DNA from: Nocardioides oceani
Lineage (GTDB): Bacteria; Actinomycetota; Actinomycetes; Propionibacteriales; Nocardioidaceae
Length of the DNA: 40,103 nt
NCBI RefSeq assembly: GCF_030412965.1
Contig: NZ_JAUHJQ010000017.1
Coordinates: 1 to 40,103, forward strand
Direction of reading: 5' to 3'
Every line of letters begins with the position of its first letter. The first letter of the stretch is position 1. This document shows, in pieces, positions 8,570 through 15,934 of the stretch. The position numbers and the translations under genes were made by a program. The notes beneath the pieces were generated by a model. It searched no databases. It was not told the DNA's origin and saw only the letters and a program-made list of their open reading frames with translations.

Positions 8570-9265
8570 GTGGTAACTCATCGTGAAACGCATGTTGCAG
8601 ACCGTGCTTCATGGCTTCGGGCAGCAGTTCTGGGCGCCGACGACGGCATCGTGTCCACGGCCGGGCTAATGGCTGGCGTCGCGGCCGCGGCCGGCACACG
8701 GACGACAATTCTCACTGCCGGTCTGGCCGGCCTCGTCGCTGGAGCCATCTCCATGGCGGCCGGCGAGTACGTATCAGTGTCTTCCCAACGCGACGCCGAA
8801 CGCGCCGATCTGAACAAGGAGCGCCGGGAACTCACCGAGGATCCTGAGGGTGAGCTTCTCGAGCTCACCCTCATCTACGAGGGCAGGGGACTAGATCGGC
8901 CCCTGGCGGAACAGGTAGCACAAGCGCTGAGCAAACACGACGCTCTGTCCGCCCACGTTCGCGACGAGTTGGGCCAAGGCGAGCAAAGCGCGGCCAAACC
9001 GGTGCAAGCCGCGATCGTGTCAGCCCTGGCCTTCGCCATCGGCGCTGCCGTACCGCTCTTCGCCGTCCTGATCGCGCCGACTTCCACCCGAACCGTGATG
9101 CTTGTCAGCGCCACTCTGCTTGCTCTGGGTGTCCTGGGTGTGGTGGGAGCACGCCTAGGCGGCGCCAGACAGAGCCGGGCAGCGATGCGGGTTCTCGCCG
9201 GCGGCACCGCCGCCTTGCTCATCACTGCCGCAGTCGGCAAACTCGTCAACACATCGGGACTCTGA
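8570..9265 (+). CDS. VIT1/CCC1-family iron/manganese transporter
   Basis: A 231-aa membrane protein of the CCC1/VIT family, which move Fe(II) or Mn(II) out of the cytoplasm. N-terminal AAVLGADDGIVSTAGLMAGV and the AGAISMAAGEYVSVSSQRD segment (with the acidic and Met residues used for ion passage) are hallmarks. A cytosolic helical loop rich in Glu follows, then three more hydrophobic segments. I chose GTG 8570 because AAGGAG (8555-8560) stands 9 bp before it; a TTG at 8528 overlapping the kinase stop is also in frame. It is the last gene of the operon, suggesting the two-component system responds to iron or manganese. Confidence 0.9.
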   Translation: MVTHRETHVADRASWLRAAVLGADDGIVSTAGLMAGVAAAAGTRTTILTAGLAGLVAGAISMAAGEYVSVSSQRDAERADLNKERRELTEDPEGELLELTLIYEGRGLDRPLAEQVAQALSKHDALSAHVRDELGQGEQSAAKPVQAAIVSALAFAIGAAVPLFAVLIAPTSTRTVMLVSATLLALGVLGVVGARLGGARQSRAAMRVLAGGTAALLITAAVGKLVNTSGL

Positions 9266-9539
9266 CGTCACAGATTCGCGCCGGGAAAGATCGAACACAC
9301 ATGCGGCGGTCATGCGTCAAACGATCTCGCGGACTTTAGCTTCGCTAGGTCTTCCAATGTTTGGCAGTCGTCTCGAGTTTTCAGGCTGCCTTTCCCATGA
9401 ACCGCCCTGGATTTATCGGAGGGCTGGTTGGTTTGTCGACGGCGCTTGAAAACGAGGCCATAGCAACGGATCGGCCTCGTTTTGGAGCGTTGGCGACGTG
9501 GTTGACGGCGTCCGGGTCGGGGGTCGTCGTCTTAGCCTG

Positions 9540-10492
9540 CCGGTGACGCTGTTCGAACTAAATCGGTGGCAGGTAACCGATCGAGGAGTGGAGTCGTCGA
9601 GTGTTGTACCAGTGAGACCCAGCGGGCGACCTGCCATTCCACTGCGGAGCGGTCTCTCCAGGTCGGTCCGCCGCCGTTGATGGCGCTCGGTCTTGAACAG
9701 CCCGATGGTGGACTCGCACAGGGCGTCGTCCAGGTCGTCGCCGACGGTGCCGATCGAGCCGGCGACGCCTGCTTCGAGCAGCTCGGCGGTGAACGCCACG
9801 GAGGTGCGACCCGGCGTCGGAGTGATGACCAGCCCGCTGGTGGTCCAGGTCGGGCCAGTGCTCGCTTCGCCACGGTGGCTGGTGCGCAGAGCTTGGGTGG
9901 ATGGCGGCGAGGACCAGCTGGGTCCTCATCGAGGAGGTGACTACCCGCAAGCCGAGGATCCGGCGGGAGAAGACGTCGACGACGAAGGCGACGTAGACGA
10001 AGCCCGCCAGGGGTCCAGACATAGCTGAAGTCGGCCACCCACAGCTCATCGACCGCCTCGGGTGCATCCCAGCCGCGGCTGACCAGGTCCGGGTGCCGCG
10101 GCGCCGAGGCATCCCGTGGCGTCGTGGTGGTGTGGTGGCGGCCTCGGACAACCTCGCGGATCCCCGCGATCCGCATCAGCCGAGCGACCTGGTCCCGGCC
10201 CACGTCCAGGCCGGCGTGGCGGGCGGCTCTGTCGAGCTTGCGGGCCTCGTAGACGCTCCACTCCTCCCCGGTGCAGGGTCACCAGCGCCTTGGCCAGGTT
10301 GGCATCCTCGAGCTCGACAGCCGTGACCGGGTGCCGACGGCGCGCGTCGTAGGTGGACGGCGCGATCACGCAGCCGTGCTCGGACAGCACGGTGCAGATC
10401 AGCTCGACGCCGAACCGGTCACGGTGGGACTCGATGTAGTCGACGATCACTTGGGTCGGCGGTCGAGCTCCGCCTGAGCGAAAACGCCGCAC
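9540..10492 (-). pseudogene. IS3 transposase orfB (integrase core), frameshifted
   Basis: Pieces of one IS3 orfB are spread over at least three frames: GVELICTVLSEHGC near 10400, GRDQVARLMRIAGI near 10200-10160, VDELWVADFSYVWTP near 10030, YVAFVVDVFSRRILGL near 9960, and ESTIGLFKTERHQRR near 9700. Together these are the DDE (rve) integrase core, but several single-base shifts separate them. No intact transposase can be made, so the element should be immobile unless helped in trans. Boundaries are approximate. Confidence 0.85.
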
Positions 10493-10772
10493 TGGTCTTG
10501 AGGATCTCGTTGGCCCGTTCCAGCTCGGCCACGCGCTTCGTCAGTGCCCGGCCCTCAACGGACTCACTGGCCCGCGACGATCCGGCCTGGGTGCCATCGG
10601 CAGGGCAACGCTCCTCGACCCAGTTACGTAGCGTGGCCTGATTGAGGTCCAACAGCGAGCCCACGTATCGTCGTGCGCTCAACTTCGACTCACCCGGCTC
10701 GGCCAGCCGGTCGCGGTACATCCGTACCGCCCGATCACGGAACTCCTGGTCGTACTTCCTAGGTGCTGACAC
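10419..10772 (-). CDS. IS3 transposase orfA (helix-turn-helix)
   Basis: A 117-codon frame beginning at GTG 10772, preceded by AAGGAGA. It carries the N-terminal SAPRKYDQEFRDRAV motif and a helix-turn-helix with NQATLRNWVEE, then a leucine-zipper-like KRVAELERANEILK segment, as in IS3-group OrfA. In IS3 elements a -1 ribosomal shift joins orfA to orfB; orfB begins in the -1 frame near 10490 here, but it is otherwise broken. Confidence 0.8.
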   Translation of the reverse strand: MSAPRKYDQEFRDRAVRMYRDRLAEPGESKLSARRYVGSLLDLNQATLRNWVEERCPADGTQAGSSRASESVEGRALTKRVAELERANEILKTSAAFSLRRSSTADPSDRRLHRVPP

Positions 10773-10904
10773 GGTGCTGACTCTCCTTGGATAGTTCAGC
10801 ACCCTCCGGGATTTCCAGGGCGGTTCACCGACGCTCAGCCGTGACCCAGCAAGGCACCACGTACTACCGCGGATAGCCACGAACGGCAGGTAGACACAAA
10901 CGAC

Positions 10905-10936
10905 AGCCACCAGGTGCGCCAAAACACCTGGTGGCT
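10905..10936 (-). terminator. hairpin terminator of the DDKGR-repeat gene
   Basis: A perfect 12-bp inverted repeat (arms 10905-10916 and 10925-10936; loop CGCCAAAA) lies 20 bp beyond the stop codon of the minus-strand repeat gene. It is a good candidate terminator and lies just outside the IS right end. Confidence 0.75.
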
Positions 10937-10956
10937 AGAACGTGGTACCCATCGCC

Positions 10957-11505
10957 TCAGTCGTCGGAGCCGTTGTCGTCGGACCCGTTGTCGTCGGAGC
11001 CGTTGTCGTCGGAGGAGCCGTTGTCGTCGGAGCCGTTGTCGTCGGAGGAGCCGTTGTCGTCGGAGCCGTTGTCGTCGGAGGAGCCGTTGTCGTCGGAGCC
11101 GTTGTCGTCGCGACCCTTGTCGTCGCGACCCTTGTCGTCGCGACCCTTGTCGTCGCGACCCTTGTCGTCGCGACCCTTGTCGTCGCGACCCTTGTCGTCG
11201 CGACCCTTGTCGTCGCGACCCTTGTCGTCGCGGCCCTTGTCGTCGCGGCCCTTGTCGTCGCGGCCCTTGTCGTCGCGGCCCTTGTCGGCGCGGCCCTTGT
11301 CGTCGCGGCCCTTGTCGGCGCGGCCCTTGTCGTCGCGGCCCTTGTCGTCGCGGCCCTTGTCGTCGCGGCCCTTGTCGTCGCTAGCTGGGCTGACGGTCGA
11401 TGTGCCGGCGTTGGAACTGGCGTTGGCAAGCGCCACTCCACCGATACCTGTCGCGAGAACAACCGCAGTAAGGATCCCAGCGCCCAAAGTGGAAGTGAGC
11501 TTCAT
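10957..11505 (-). CDS. secreted low-complexity DDKGR/DDNGS repeat protein
   Basis: A 182-aa protein with an N-terminal signal sequence (about residues 1-28, ending near VALANASS). Mature residues from about 43 are tandem DDKGR pentapeptides (two units read RADKG), switching near residue 130 to DDNGS/SDDNG units to the end. Half of the residues are acidic. The DNA is a 15-bp tandem array (CCCTTGTCGTCGCGA-like units, 11108-11385) followed by 12/15-bp units (about 10960-11107). GGAGAAG precedes ATG 11505. Function is unknown; dense Asp with Asn/Gly suggests divalent-cation binding at the cell surface, which would fit a metal island. Copy number probably varies between strains. Confidence 0.75.
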   Translation of the reverse strand: MKLTSTLGAGILTAVVLATGIGGVALANASSNAGTSTVSPASDDKGRDDKGRDDKGRDDKGRADKGRDDKGRADKGRDDKGRDDKGRDDKGRDDKGRDDKGRDDKGRDDKGRDDKGRDDKGRDDKGRDDKGRDDNGSDDNGSSDDNGSDDNGSSDDNGSDDNGSSDDNGSDDNGSDDNGSDD

Positions 11506-11944
11506 GTCATCTTCTCCGTTCGTCGAGTGGAGCGCGGATCCGGCCCGGCCCCGTTCTTCCCACCGCGTTTTGCGGCGTCACTTAGGAGACTAGGAGGCGT
11601 CGAGTTAGCGCTCGGACGTCACAGAGTTAACGCTCGGCAAGCATCTTAAGGGCGGGCTGCTTCTCCGCAAGGGCAGCGCGCCACCGCCCTCCCGACCAGT
11701 GCCCCCGCCTGGTCGCTAGCGAACGCGAGGCTGGAAAGGGACTTAGGTCGGAGAACTTGGAGGGTCGCGCCATCGTTGTACGCGGCTGACGTTGCGCGAT
11801 CGACCAGTCCGGGATGCTCGTCGCGGGCGAAACTTGCCAGTCGGCTTCCAATGAGGCATCGAATCGCTCGATCTGGGCACAGCTCACTGACTCCCACTCG
11901 GTGCGAGGATATCCTCCCTCCCACCCATGCGTTAGTGTTTGCGC
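11506..11944. promoter_or_regulatory. intergenic region with 14-bp direct repeats
   Basis: No gene is evident. Two near-identical 14-mers, GAGTTAGCGCTCGG (11602-11615) and GAGTTAACGCTCGG (11624-11637), are spaced 22 bp start to start, two helical turns. They lie about 100 bp upstream of the repeat-protein start on the minus strand and could bind an OmpR-type regulator. The rest holds only short incoherent frames. Confidence 0.4.
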
Positions 11945-11953
11945 ATGTGCGCA
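11940..11953. promoter_or_regulatory. candidate ArsR operator spanning the arsR start
   Basis: TGCGCA-TG-TGCGCA (11940-11953) is a perfect palindrome that includes the ATG (11945) of the metal-sensing regulator, and is followed by ATAT. ArsR/SmtB regulators bind such inverted repeats at their own promoters. A start codon inside the operator suggests a leaderless or nearly leaderless message with direct autorepression. No ribosome site is visible upstream. Confidence 0.5.
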
Positions 11954-12349
11954 TATAGAGAGCCAGCGTCGCATCCGATCCTTCCCGAGGATGAACAGGT
12001 CGACCTGGCTGTCGAGGTGTTCCGCATGCTCGCCGACGCCACCCGCGTGAAGCTGCTGTGGGTACTGCTGCCAGGCGAAGCCTCCGTGAACCAGCTCGCC
12101 GAGGCGGTGGCCAAACCCCAGGCTGCGGTCTCCCAACACCTGGCCAAGCTGCGCATGGCCCATCTGGTTCACACCCGCAGGCAGGGAACACAGGTGTTCT
12201 ACCGCGTCGTGAGCGACCACGTGCGCCAGCTCATCGAGGACGCGATCTTCCACGCCGAGCACGCAGGTGGCGGCGTACCGCACCACCACCGCGACGATCC
12301 AGACCTCGCGGGCCCGACAGCCACGAAACCGAGCAGGAGCCTCTCATGA
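11945..12349 (+). CDS. ArsR/SmtB-family metal-responsive repressor
   Basis: A 134-aa winged-helix repressor. Helices are visible in FRMLADATRVKLLWVLL, then the recognition helix QAAVSQHLAKLRMAHLV, the wing RRQGTQVFYRV, and a C-terminal helix DHVRQLIEDAIFHAEH whose spaced Asp/His residues resemble the alpha-5 zinc/cobalt site of SmtB/CzrA relatives. The tail PHHHRDDPD adds more possible ligands. It overlaps the CDF transporter start by 4 bp, so it almost certainly controls that transporter and is released by metal. I use ATG 11945; TTG 11939 is also possible. Confidence 0.9.
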   Translation: MCAYREPASHPILPEDEQVDLAVEVFRMLADATRVKLLWVLLPGEASVNQLAEAVAKPQAAVSQHLAKLRMAHLVHTRRQGTQVFYRVVSDHVRQLIEDAIFHAEHAGGGVPHHHRDDPDLAGPTATKPSRSLS

Positions 12350-13470
12350 GCCCCGATACATCAGATTCCCACGATCACCCCTCCCCCACGCCGTCGCAGG
12401 CGCCGCACGAGGACCACGACGACCACGACGGCCACGACGGCCACGACATCGATCACGGCCATGCCCATGGCGCACACGACCATGAACATGCCACCGGGAT
12501 CAAAGGCTTCCTCTCGTCACTGTTCCGTCCGCACAGCCACGACGCCGCGGATTCGATCGACTCGGCGCTCGAGTCGAGCGCGGAGGGCATCCGGGCACTG
12601 AAGATCAGCCTGGTCATCCTCGGCCTGACCGCGCTCGCGCAACTTGTAGTGGTCCTGTTCACCGGGTCGGTGGCCCTGCTGGCAGACACGATCCACAACT
12701 TTTCCGACGCGTTGACGGCGGTGCCGTTATGGATCGCCTTCGTCATGGTGCGTCGGGCGCCCACCCGCCGCTACACCTACGGGTACGGCAGGGCCGAGGA
12801 CCTGGCCGGGGTGTTCATCGTCGCGATGATCGCGCTGTCGGCGGCCGTCGCGGGCTACGAATCGGTGCGGCGCCTGTTGGATCCGCAACCGATCAGCAAC
12901 GTCGGGGTCGTGCTCGCCGCCGGTGTCCTGGGCTTCGTCGGCAACGAGGCGGTGGCCCTCTACCGGATCCGGGTCGGTCGCAAGATCGGCTCGGCCGCCC
13001 TGGTGGCCGACGGGTTGCACGCGCGCACCGACGGATTCACCTCACTGGCGGTCGCCGGCGGCGCCATCGGCGTGATGGCCGGCTTCCCGCTCGCCGACCC
13101 CATCGTCGGGCTGCTCATCACCGTGGCCATCCTGGTGGTCCTCAAGAGCGCCGCCCGCGACATCTACCGCCGACTCATGGACGCGGTTGAGCCCGAGCTC
13201 GTCGACACCGCGGAGGCAGCCCTGCGCACCGTTCCCGGCGTTCAGGACGTCGAAAGCCTCCGGCTGCGGTGGCTGGGCCACCGGCTGCGCGCCGAGACCG
13301 ACATCACCGTGGAGAACACCCTCAGTGTTGCCGCGGGTCACGCGATCGCCGTCGCCGCCGAGCACGAGTTGCTGCACGCCGTACCGCGCCTCGACGCCGC
13401 CACCGTCCACGTCAACCCCAGCCACGGCGAAGGTGCAGACCCGCACGAGGTCATGGCCCACCACCAGTAG
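12346..13470 (+). CDS. CDF-family zinc/cobalt exporter (CzcD/ZitB-like)
   Basis: A 374-aa cation diffusion facilitator that exports divalent metal, usually zinc, in exchange for protons. Residues 8-50 are an exceptionally His/Asp-rich leader (DHDDHDGHDGHD and HGHAHGAHDHEH), a likely metal buffer. Metal-site motifs are LADTIHNFSDAL in helix 2 and VADGLHARTDGF in helix 5. Six membrane segments and a cytosolic C-terminal domain (from about residue 285) ending in a His-containing tail complete the family layout. ATGA overlap couples it to the ArsR gene upstream. The HupE-like gene follows 178 bp later. Confidence 0.94.
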   Translation: MSPDTSDSHDHPSPTPSQAPHEDHDDHDGHDGHDIDHGHAHGAHDHEHATGIKGFLSSLFRPHSHDAADSIDSALESSAEGIRALKISLVILGLTALAQLVVVLFTGSVALLADTIHNFSDALTAVPLWIAFVMVRRAPTRRYTYGYGRAEDLAGVFIVAMIALSAAVAGYESVRRLLDPQPISNVGVVLAAGVLGFVGNEAVALYRIRVGRKIGSAALVADGLHARTDGFTSLAVAGGAIGVMAGFPLADPIVGLLITVAILVVLKSAARDIYRRLMDAVEPELVDTAEAALRTVPGVQDVESLRLRWLGHRLRAETDITVENTLSVAAGHAIAVAAEHELLHAVPRLDAATVHVNPSHGEGADPHEVMAHHQ

Positions 13471-13648
13471 CCGGGACGAGAAAGGCGATGACACCGGATG
13501 CTCCGGGCTGGAGCCCTGGCGTCATTTGGCGGACCAGGGCCGGCACCACGCCGACGAACTAACAACCCGGGAGGTAGTCCCCGCACGGGTCATGCCACCT
13601 GCCCATACCCTTCGACCCGCGTCCCACGACCAACCAGGAGCATCAACG

Positions 13649-14713
13649 ATGGCCCGACCGCGCATCCTTTTGTGGATCCCGCCTCTGCTTGCTGCGCCGA
13701 TCCTGATCGCCGCCGCCAGCCCTGCATTCGCCCACGGCATCGGCGACGAGGCCGCGGACCGATCCATCCTCGGGTTCATCCCGGTCGGCATCGAGCACAT
13801 GCTGCTGGGCTGGGACCACCTGCTGTTCGTCGCCGGTGTCGTCCTGGTCGCGCGCAAGGTGAGACTCGCAGTGAAACTGATCAGCCTGTTCGTCCTCGGG
13901 CACTCAACCACGCTGATCGCTGCAACCCTCGCCAATTGGCGGGTCGATCCCGACGCCGTCGATGTCGTCATCGCACTCAGCGTGGTGTTCGTCGCCGGCG
14001 TGGGCATCTTCGGTCGACCGGAGCGATTCAGGCTCTTCGGCGCGGCAGTCGTCGGTTTCGGCCTCATCCACGGACTCGGCCTGGCCACCCGGTTCCAAGA
14101 CATCGGAGTCCCCGAGGACGGCGAGCTCTGGCGAGTGATCGCCTTCAACATCGGCATCGAGATCGGCCAGCTCAGCGCCATCGCCGTCATGGCCGCGATA
14201 GCGTTCGGCGCCACCAAACTGATCGGCCCCGACAAAACCCCCAGAGCGGCACAGCTCGCCTGCGCGCCGATGTTCATCGGTGGATCCGTCGCCGCCAGCC
14301 TGATCGCCCTCAACTCGTTCACCGCACTGCCCGACCCACCACAAGCCGAGCTGTCGGCAGACACCACCTGCGAGATCACTTCGCCTACCGAGCCGCTCCC
14401 CGCCACCGGCGGCGACCATCCCGAACGTTCGTTCTTCGACCCGCACGAGGGAGCACCGCTCGTCGACTTCGGCCACTCACTCGGCGACGGCTACGTCATC
14501 GTCCTCTACCCGCCGGACATCAGCCTGACCGACCTCGAAGCCCTCCGCGCCTTCGTCGACAGTCCAGACGGTGACGGAGTCCTCGCCGGAGCCCATGCCG
14601 ACGACACCAGCCTGCGGGTTCTCCAGCAACGCGACACCATGACCTGCGAGCAGGTCGAAGTGGACAGCGTCAAGGCGTTCAGCCAGAACTGGCTGGAACC
14701 ACTAAGGGGGTAA
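13649..14713 (+). CDS. HupE/UreJ-like permease with extra C-terminal domain
   Basis: A 354-aa protein preceded by CCAGGAG. It has a signal peptide ending at SPAFAHG, then HupE/UreJ-type motifs: GIEHMLLGWDHLLFVAGVV with paired His/Asp, and VLGHSTTLIAATL. About six membrane segments run to residue 235. HupE-type proteins are nickel/cobalt permeases. The last 110 residues are a soluble region (DPHEGAPLVDFGHSLGDGYV and a late DTMTCEQV motif) not part of classical HupE. It resembles DUF3105-type domains only weakly, so I leave it unnamed. Nickel or cobalt transport is inferred; it lies between two ArsR-controlled metal exporters. Confidence 0.8.
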   Translation: MARPRILLWIPPLLAAPILIAAASPAFAHGIGDEAADRSILGFIPVGIEHMLLGWDHLLFVAGVVLVARKVRLAVKLISLFVLGHSTTLIAATLANWRVDPDAVDVVIALSVVFVAGVGIFGRPERFRLFGAAVVGFGLIHGLGLATRFQDIGVPEDGELWRVIAFNIGIEIGQLSAIAVMAAIAFGATKLIGPDKTPRAAQLACAPMFIGGSVAASLIALNSFTALPDPPQAELSADTTCEITSPTEPLPATGGDHPERSFFDPHEGAPLVDFGHSLGDGYVIVLYPPDISLTDLEALRAFVDSPDGDGVLAGAHADDTSLRVLQQRDTMTCEQVEVDSVKAFSQNWLEPLRG

Positions 14714-15419
14714 TCCCGGCGGGCGTATGTAGTCGGACCATGACGAGGTCATCGTGTGCGACCGCGTTGGGGCACCCGCCTCGCTTTCCGGCTGGATTGT
14801 CGGGGAGCCGCGCGCCGGAGTCGCGGATGACCATGGTGCAGGCCAGGCAGACGCGCGCTCGCATGAGGATGGCTCAGCAGGTGCGGCTAAGCGCCGTCGG
14901 TAGGGAGGGTCGGGGCACGGAGGGCTCTATCTGTGATCTCAGGACCCTCGTCATGCAGTGCGGCACCGAGCCGCTCCGTGTGCCTGGCGGCTTGCCTCAC
15001 GGTCAGGTGAGCCCCGGAGTCGAGCCATCAGGTGAGCACACCACGATCGCGCTTGCTTCGTAGCGACAGGCGAGAGCGTCGCGGGCTGCGGCGCCGGGAA
15101 GCCCGACGAGCAGCGCTTCGAGGTCGTTGCGCAACCGGTCTAGGAACAGCTGTCCTGCTCTTCCTTTTCGAGAGAGCGAGGTACAGGTGGGTCTGCTGCA
15201 CGAACGGGTGACAGATTGACCTCAGCAGACCCCAGCCCTGAATGGGCTGGGCTAGTGACGAGTCGGATGCGGGCGATCCACTCAGCATTGACCTGGCCAG
15301 CTACGGCGACTTCTTCGCCTAGCACGGCCGCAGTACCTGGCGCCACAGGCTTGGTGGGATGCATCCCTGCCAGGTGCAAGACCCTCAATCAAGCGGATAC
15401 TCGATGGTTGGCGCAGACT
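14714..15419. other. 700-bp intergenic region, possible gene remnant
   Basis: No full gene is seen. On the minus strand one frame ending at 15003-15005 reads plausibly for about 55 residues (FLDRLRNDLEALLVGLPGA then YEASAIVVCSPDGS) from about 15190, but it has no clear start or family. Its codon use looks genuine, so it may be the 3' end of a decayed gene. The rest, including 14740-15000, looks non-coding. Confidence 0.35.
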
Positions 15420-15821
15420 CTAGGCCTGTTGAATGGCCGGCCGCTCGGTGTGCCCAGCCGGGGCTTCTGCTGCGCGGCGATCCGTGGCTCCCATCCGAAC
15501 GTGCTCGGCGTGGTAGATGGCTTGTTCGAGCAACTCCGCGACGTGATCGTCGTACAGGCTATAGCTGATGTTGCGGCCTGAGCGCTCACCGTCCACCAGT
15601 CCGAGGTTGCGCAACAGCCGCAGCTGGTGCGACACCGCTGACTGCTCCATCCCGATCGCTTCCGCGAGCTCGCCCACCGTTGCCGACCCGTTTTGAAGGG
15701 TGGCCAGGATCAGCAGCCTGCTCGGCGTAGCGAGCGCCTGCAGGGTGGTCGCTACCGACTTGGCGGTGGCGTGATCCATCCTTGCCGACCCCGCGACTCG
15801 ACTGTCTGCTCCGTGACCCAT
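15420..15821 (-). CDS. ArsR/SmtB-family metal-responsive repressor
   Basis: A 133-aa regulator, close in layout to SmtB/NmtR/CzrA types. Visible are LATPSRLLILATLQNG, the recognition helix MEQSAVSHQLRLLRNLG, the wing GERSGRNISYSLYDDHV, and the alpha-5 helix DDHVAELLEQAIYHAEH with the Asp-x-His and His-x-x-His pattern of zinc/cobalt/nickel sensors. It diverges from the P-type ATPase gene; two palindromes in the 113-bp gap fit its operator. ATG 15821 is used; a start at 15779 (MDHATAKS) would also give a normal protein. Confidence 0.92.
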   Translation of the reverse strand: MGHGADSRVAGSARMDHATAKSVATTLQALATPSRLLILATLQNGSATVGELAEAIGMEQSAVSHQLRLLRNLGLVDGERSGRNISYSLYDDHVAELLEQAIYHAEHVRMGATDRRAAEAPAGHTERPAIQQA

Positions 15822-15842
15822 GGCACCAGCATACGACTTTGC

Positions 15843-15892
15843 ATGAAGAAGTGTTCATGTGTAACGTCGGGATCGAATGAATATCTCTTCAT
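15843..15892. promoter_or_regulatory. two candidate ArsR/SmtB operators
   Basis: ATGAAGAAGTGTTCAT (15843-15858) and ATGAATATCTCTTCAT (15877-15892) are both TGAA-N6-TTCA-type inverted repeats 34 bp apart. This is the class of site bound by SmtB/NmtR-like zinc, nickel and cobalt sensors. They lie between the divergent regulator and ATPase genes, so one repressor could silence both until metal binds. Confidence 0.7.
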
Positions 15893-15934
15893 CTATGCCC
15901 GCTTCGCAGAGCAGACTTCCGGACAGGACCCCCA

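Larger units (their letters stand above)
9398..10827 (-). mobile_element. decayed IS3-family insertion sequence
   Basis: Imperfect terminal inverted repeats bound the element: TGAACCGCCCTGGATTTATC at the left (from 9398), and the complement of TTCCAGGGCGGTTCA at the right (ending 10827). The first 14 bases match exactly and GGAGGG recurs a few bases further in. Between them lie orfA and a broken orfB of an IS3-type transposase on the minus strand. The flanking triplets (CCA and CCG) differ, so I see no target duplication. Length is about 1430 bp. It sits between the VIT transporter and the DDKGR-repeat gene inside the island. Confidence 0.85.

Noticed and set aside
9398..10827. Active IS3 element
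   Set aside because: orfB is broken by several frameshifts and no target-site duplication is seen.
10914..11649. Long open frames in all readings of the repeat array, and a CRISPR-like look
   Set aside because: The array is a 12/15-bp coding repeat without spacers; only the minus-strand frame has a signal peptide and ribosome site.
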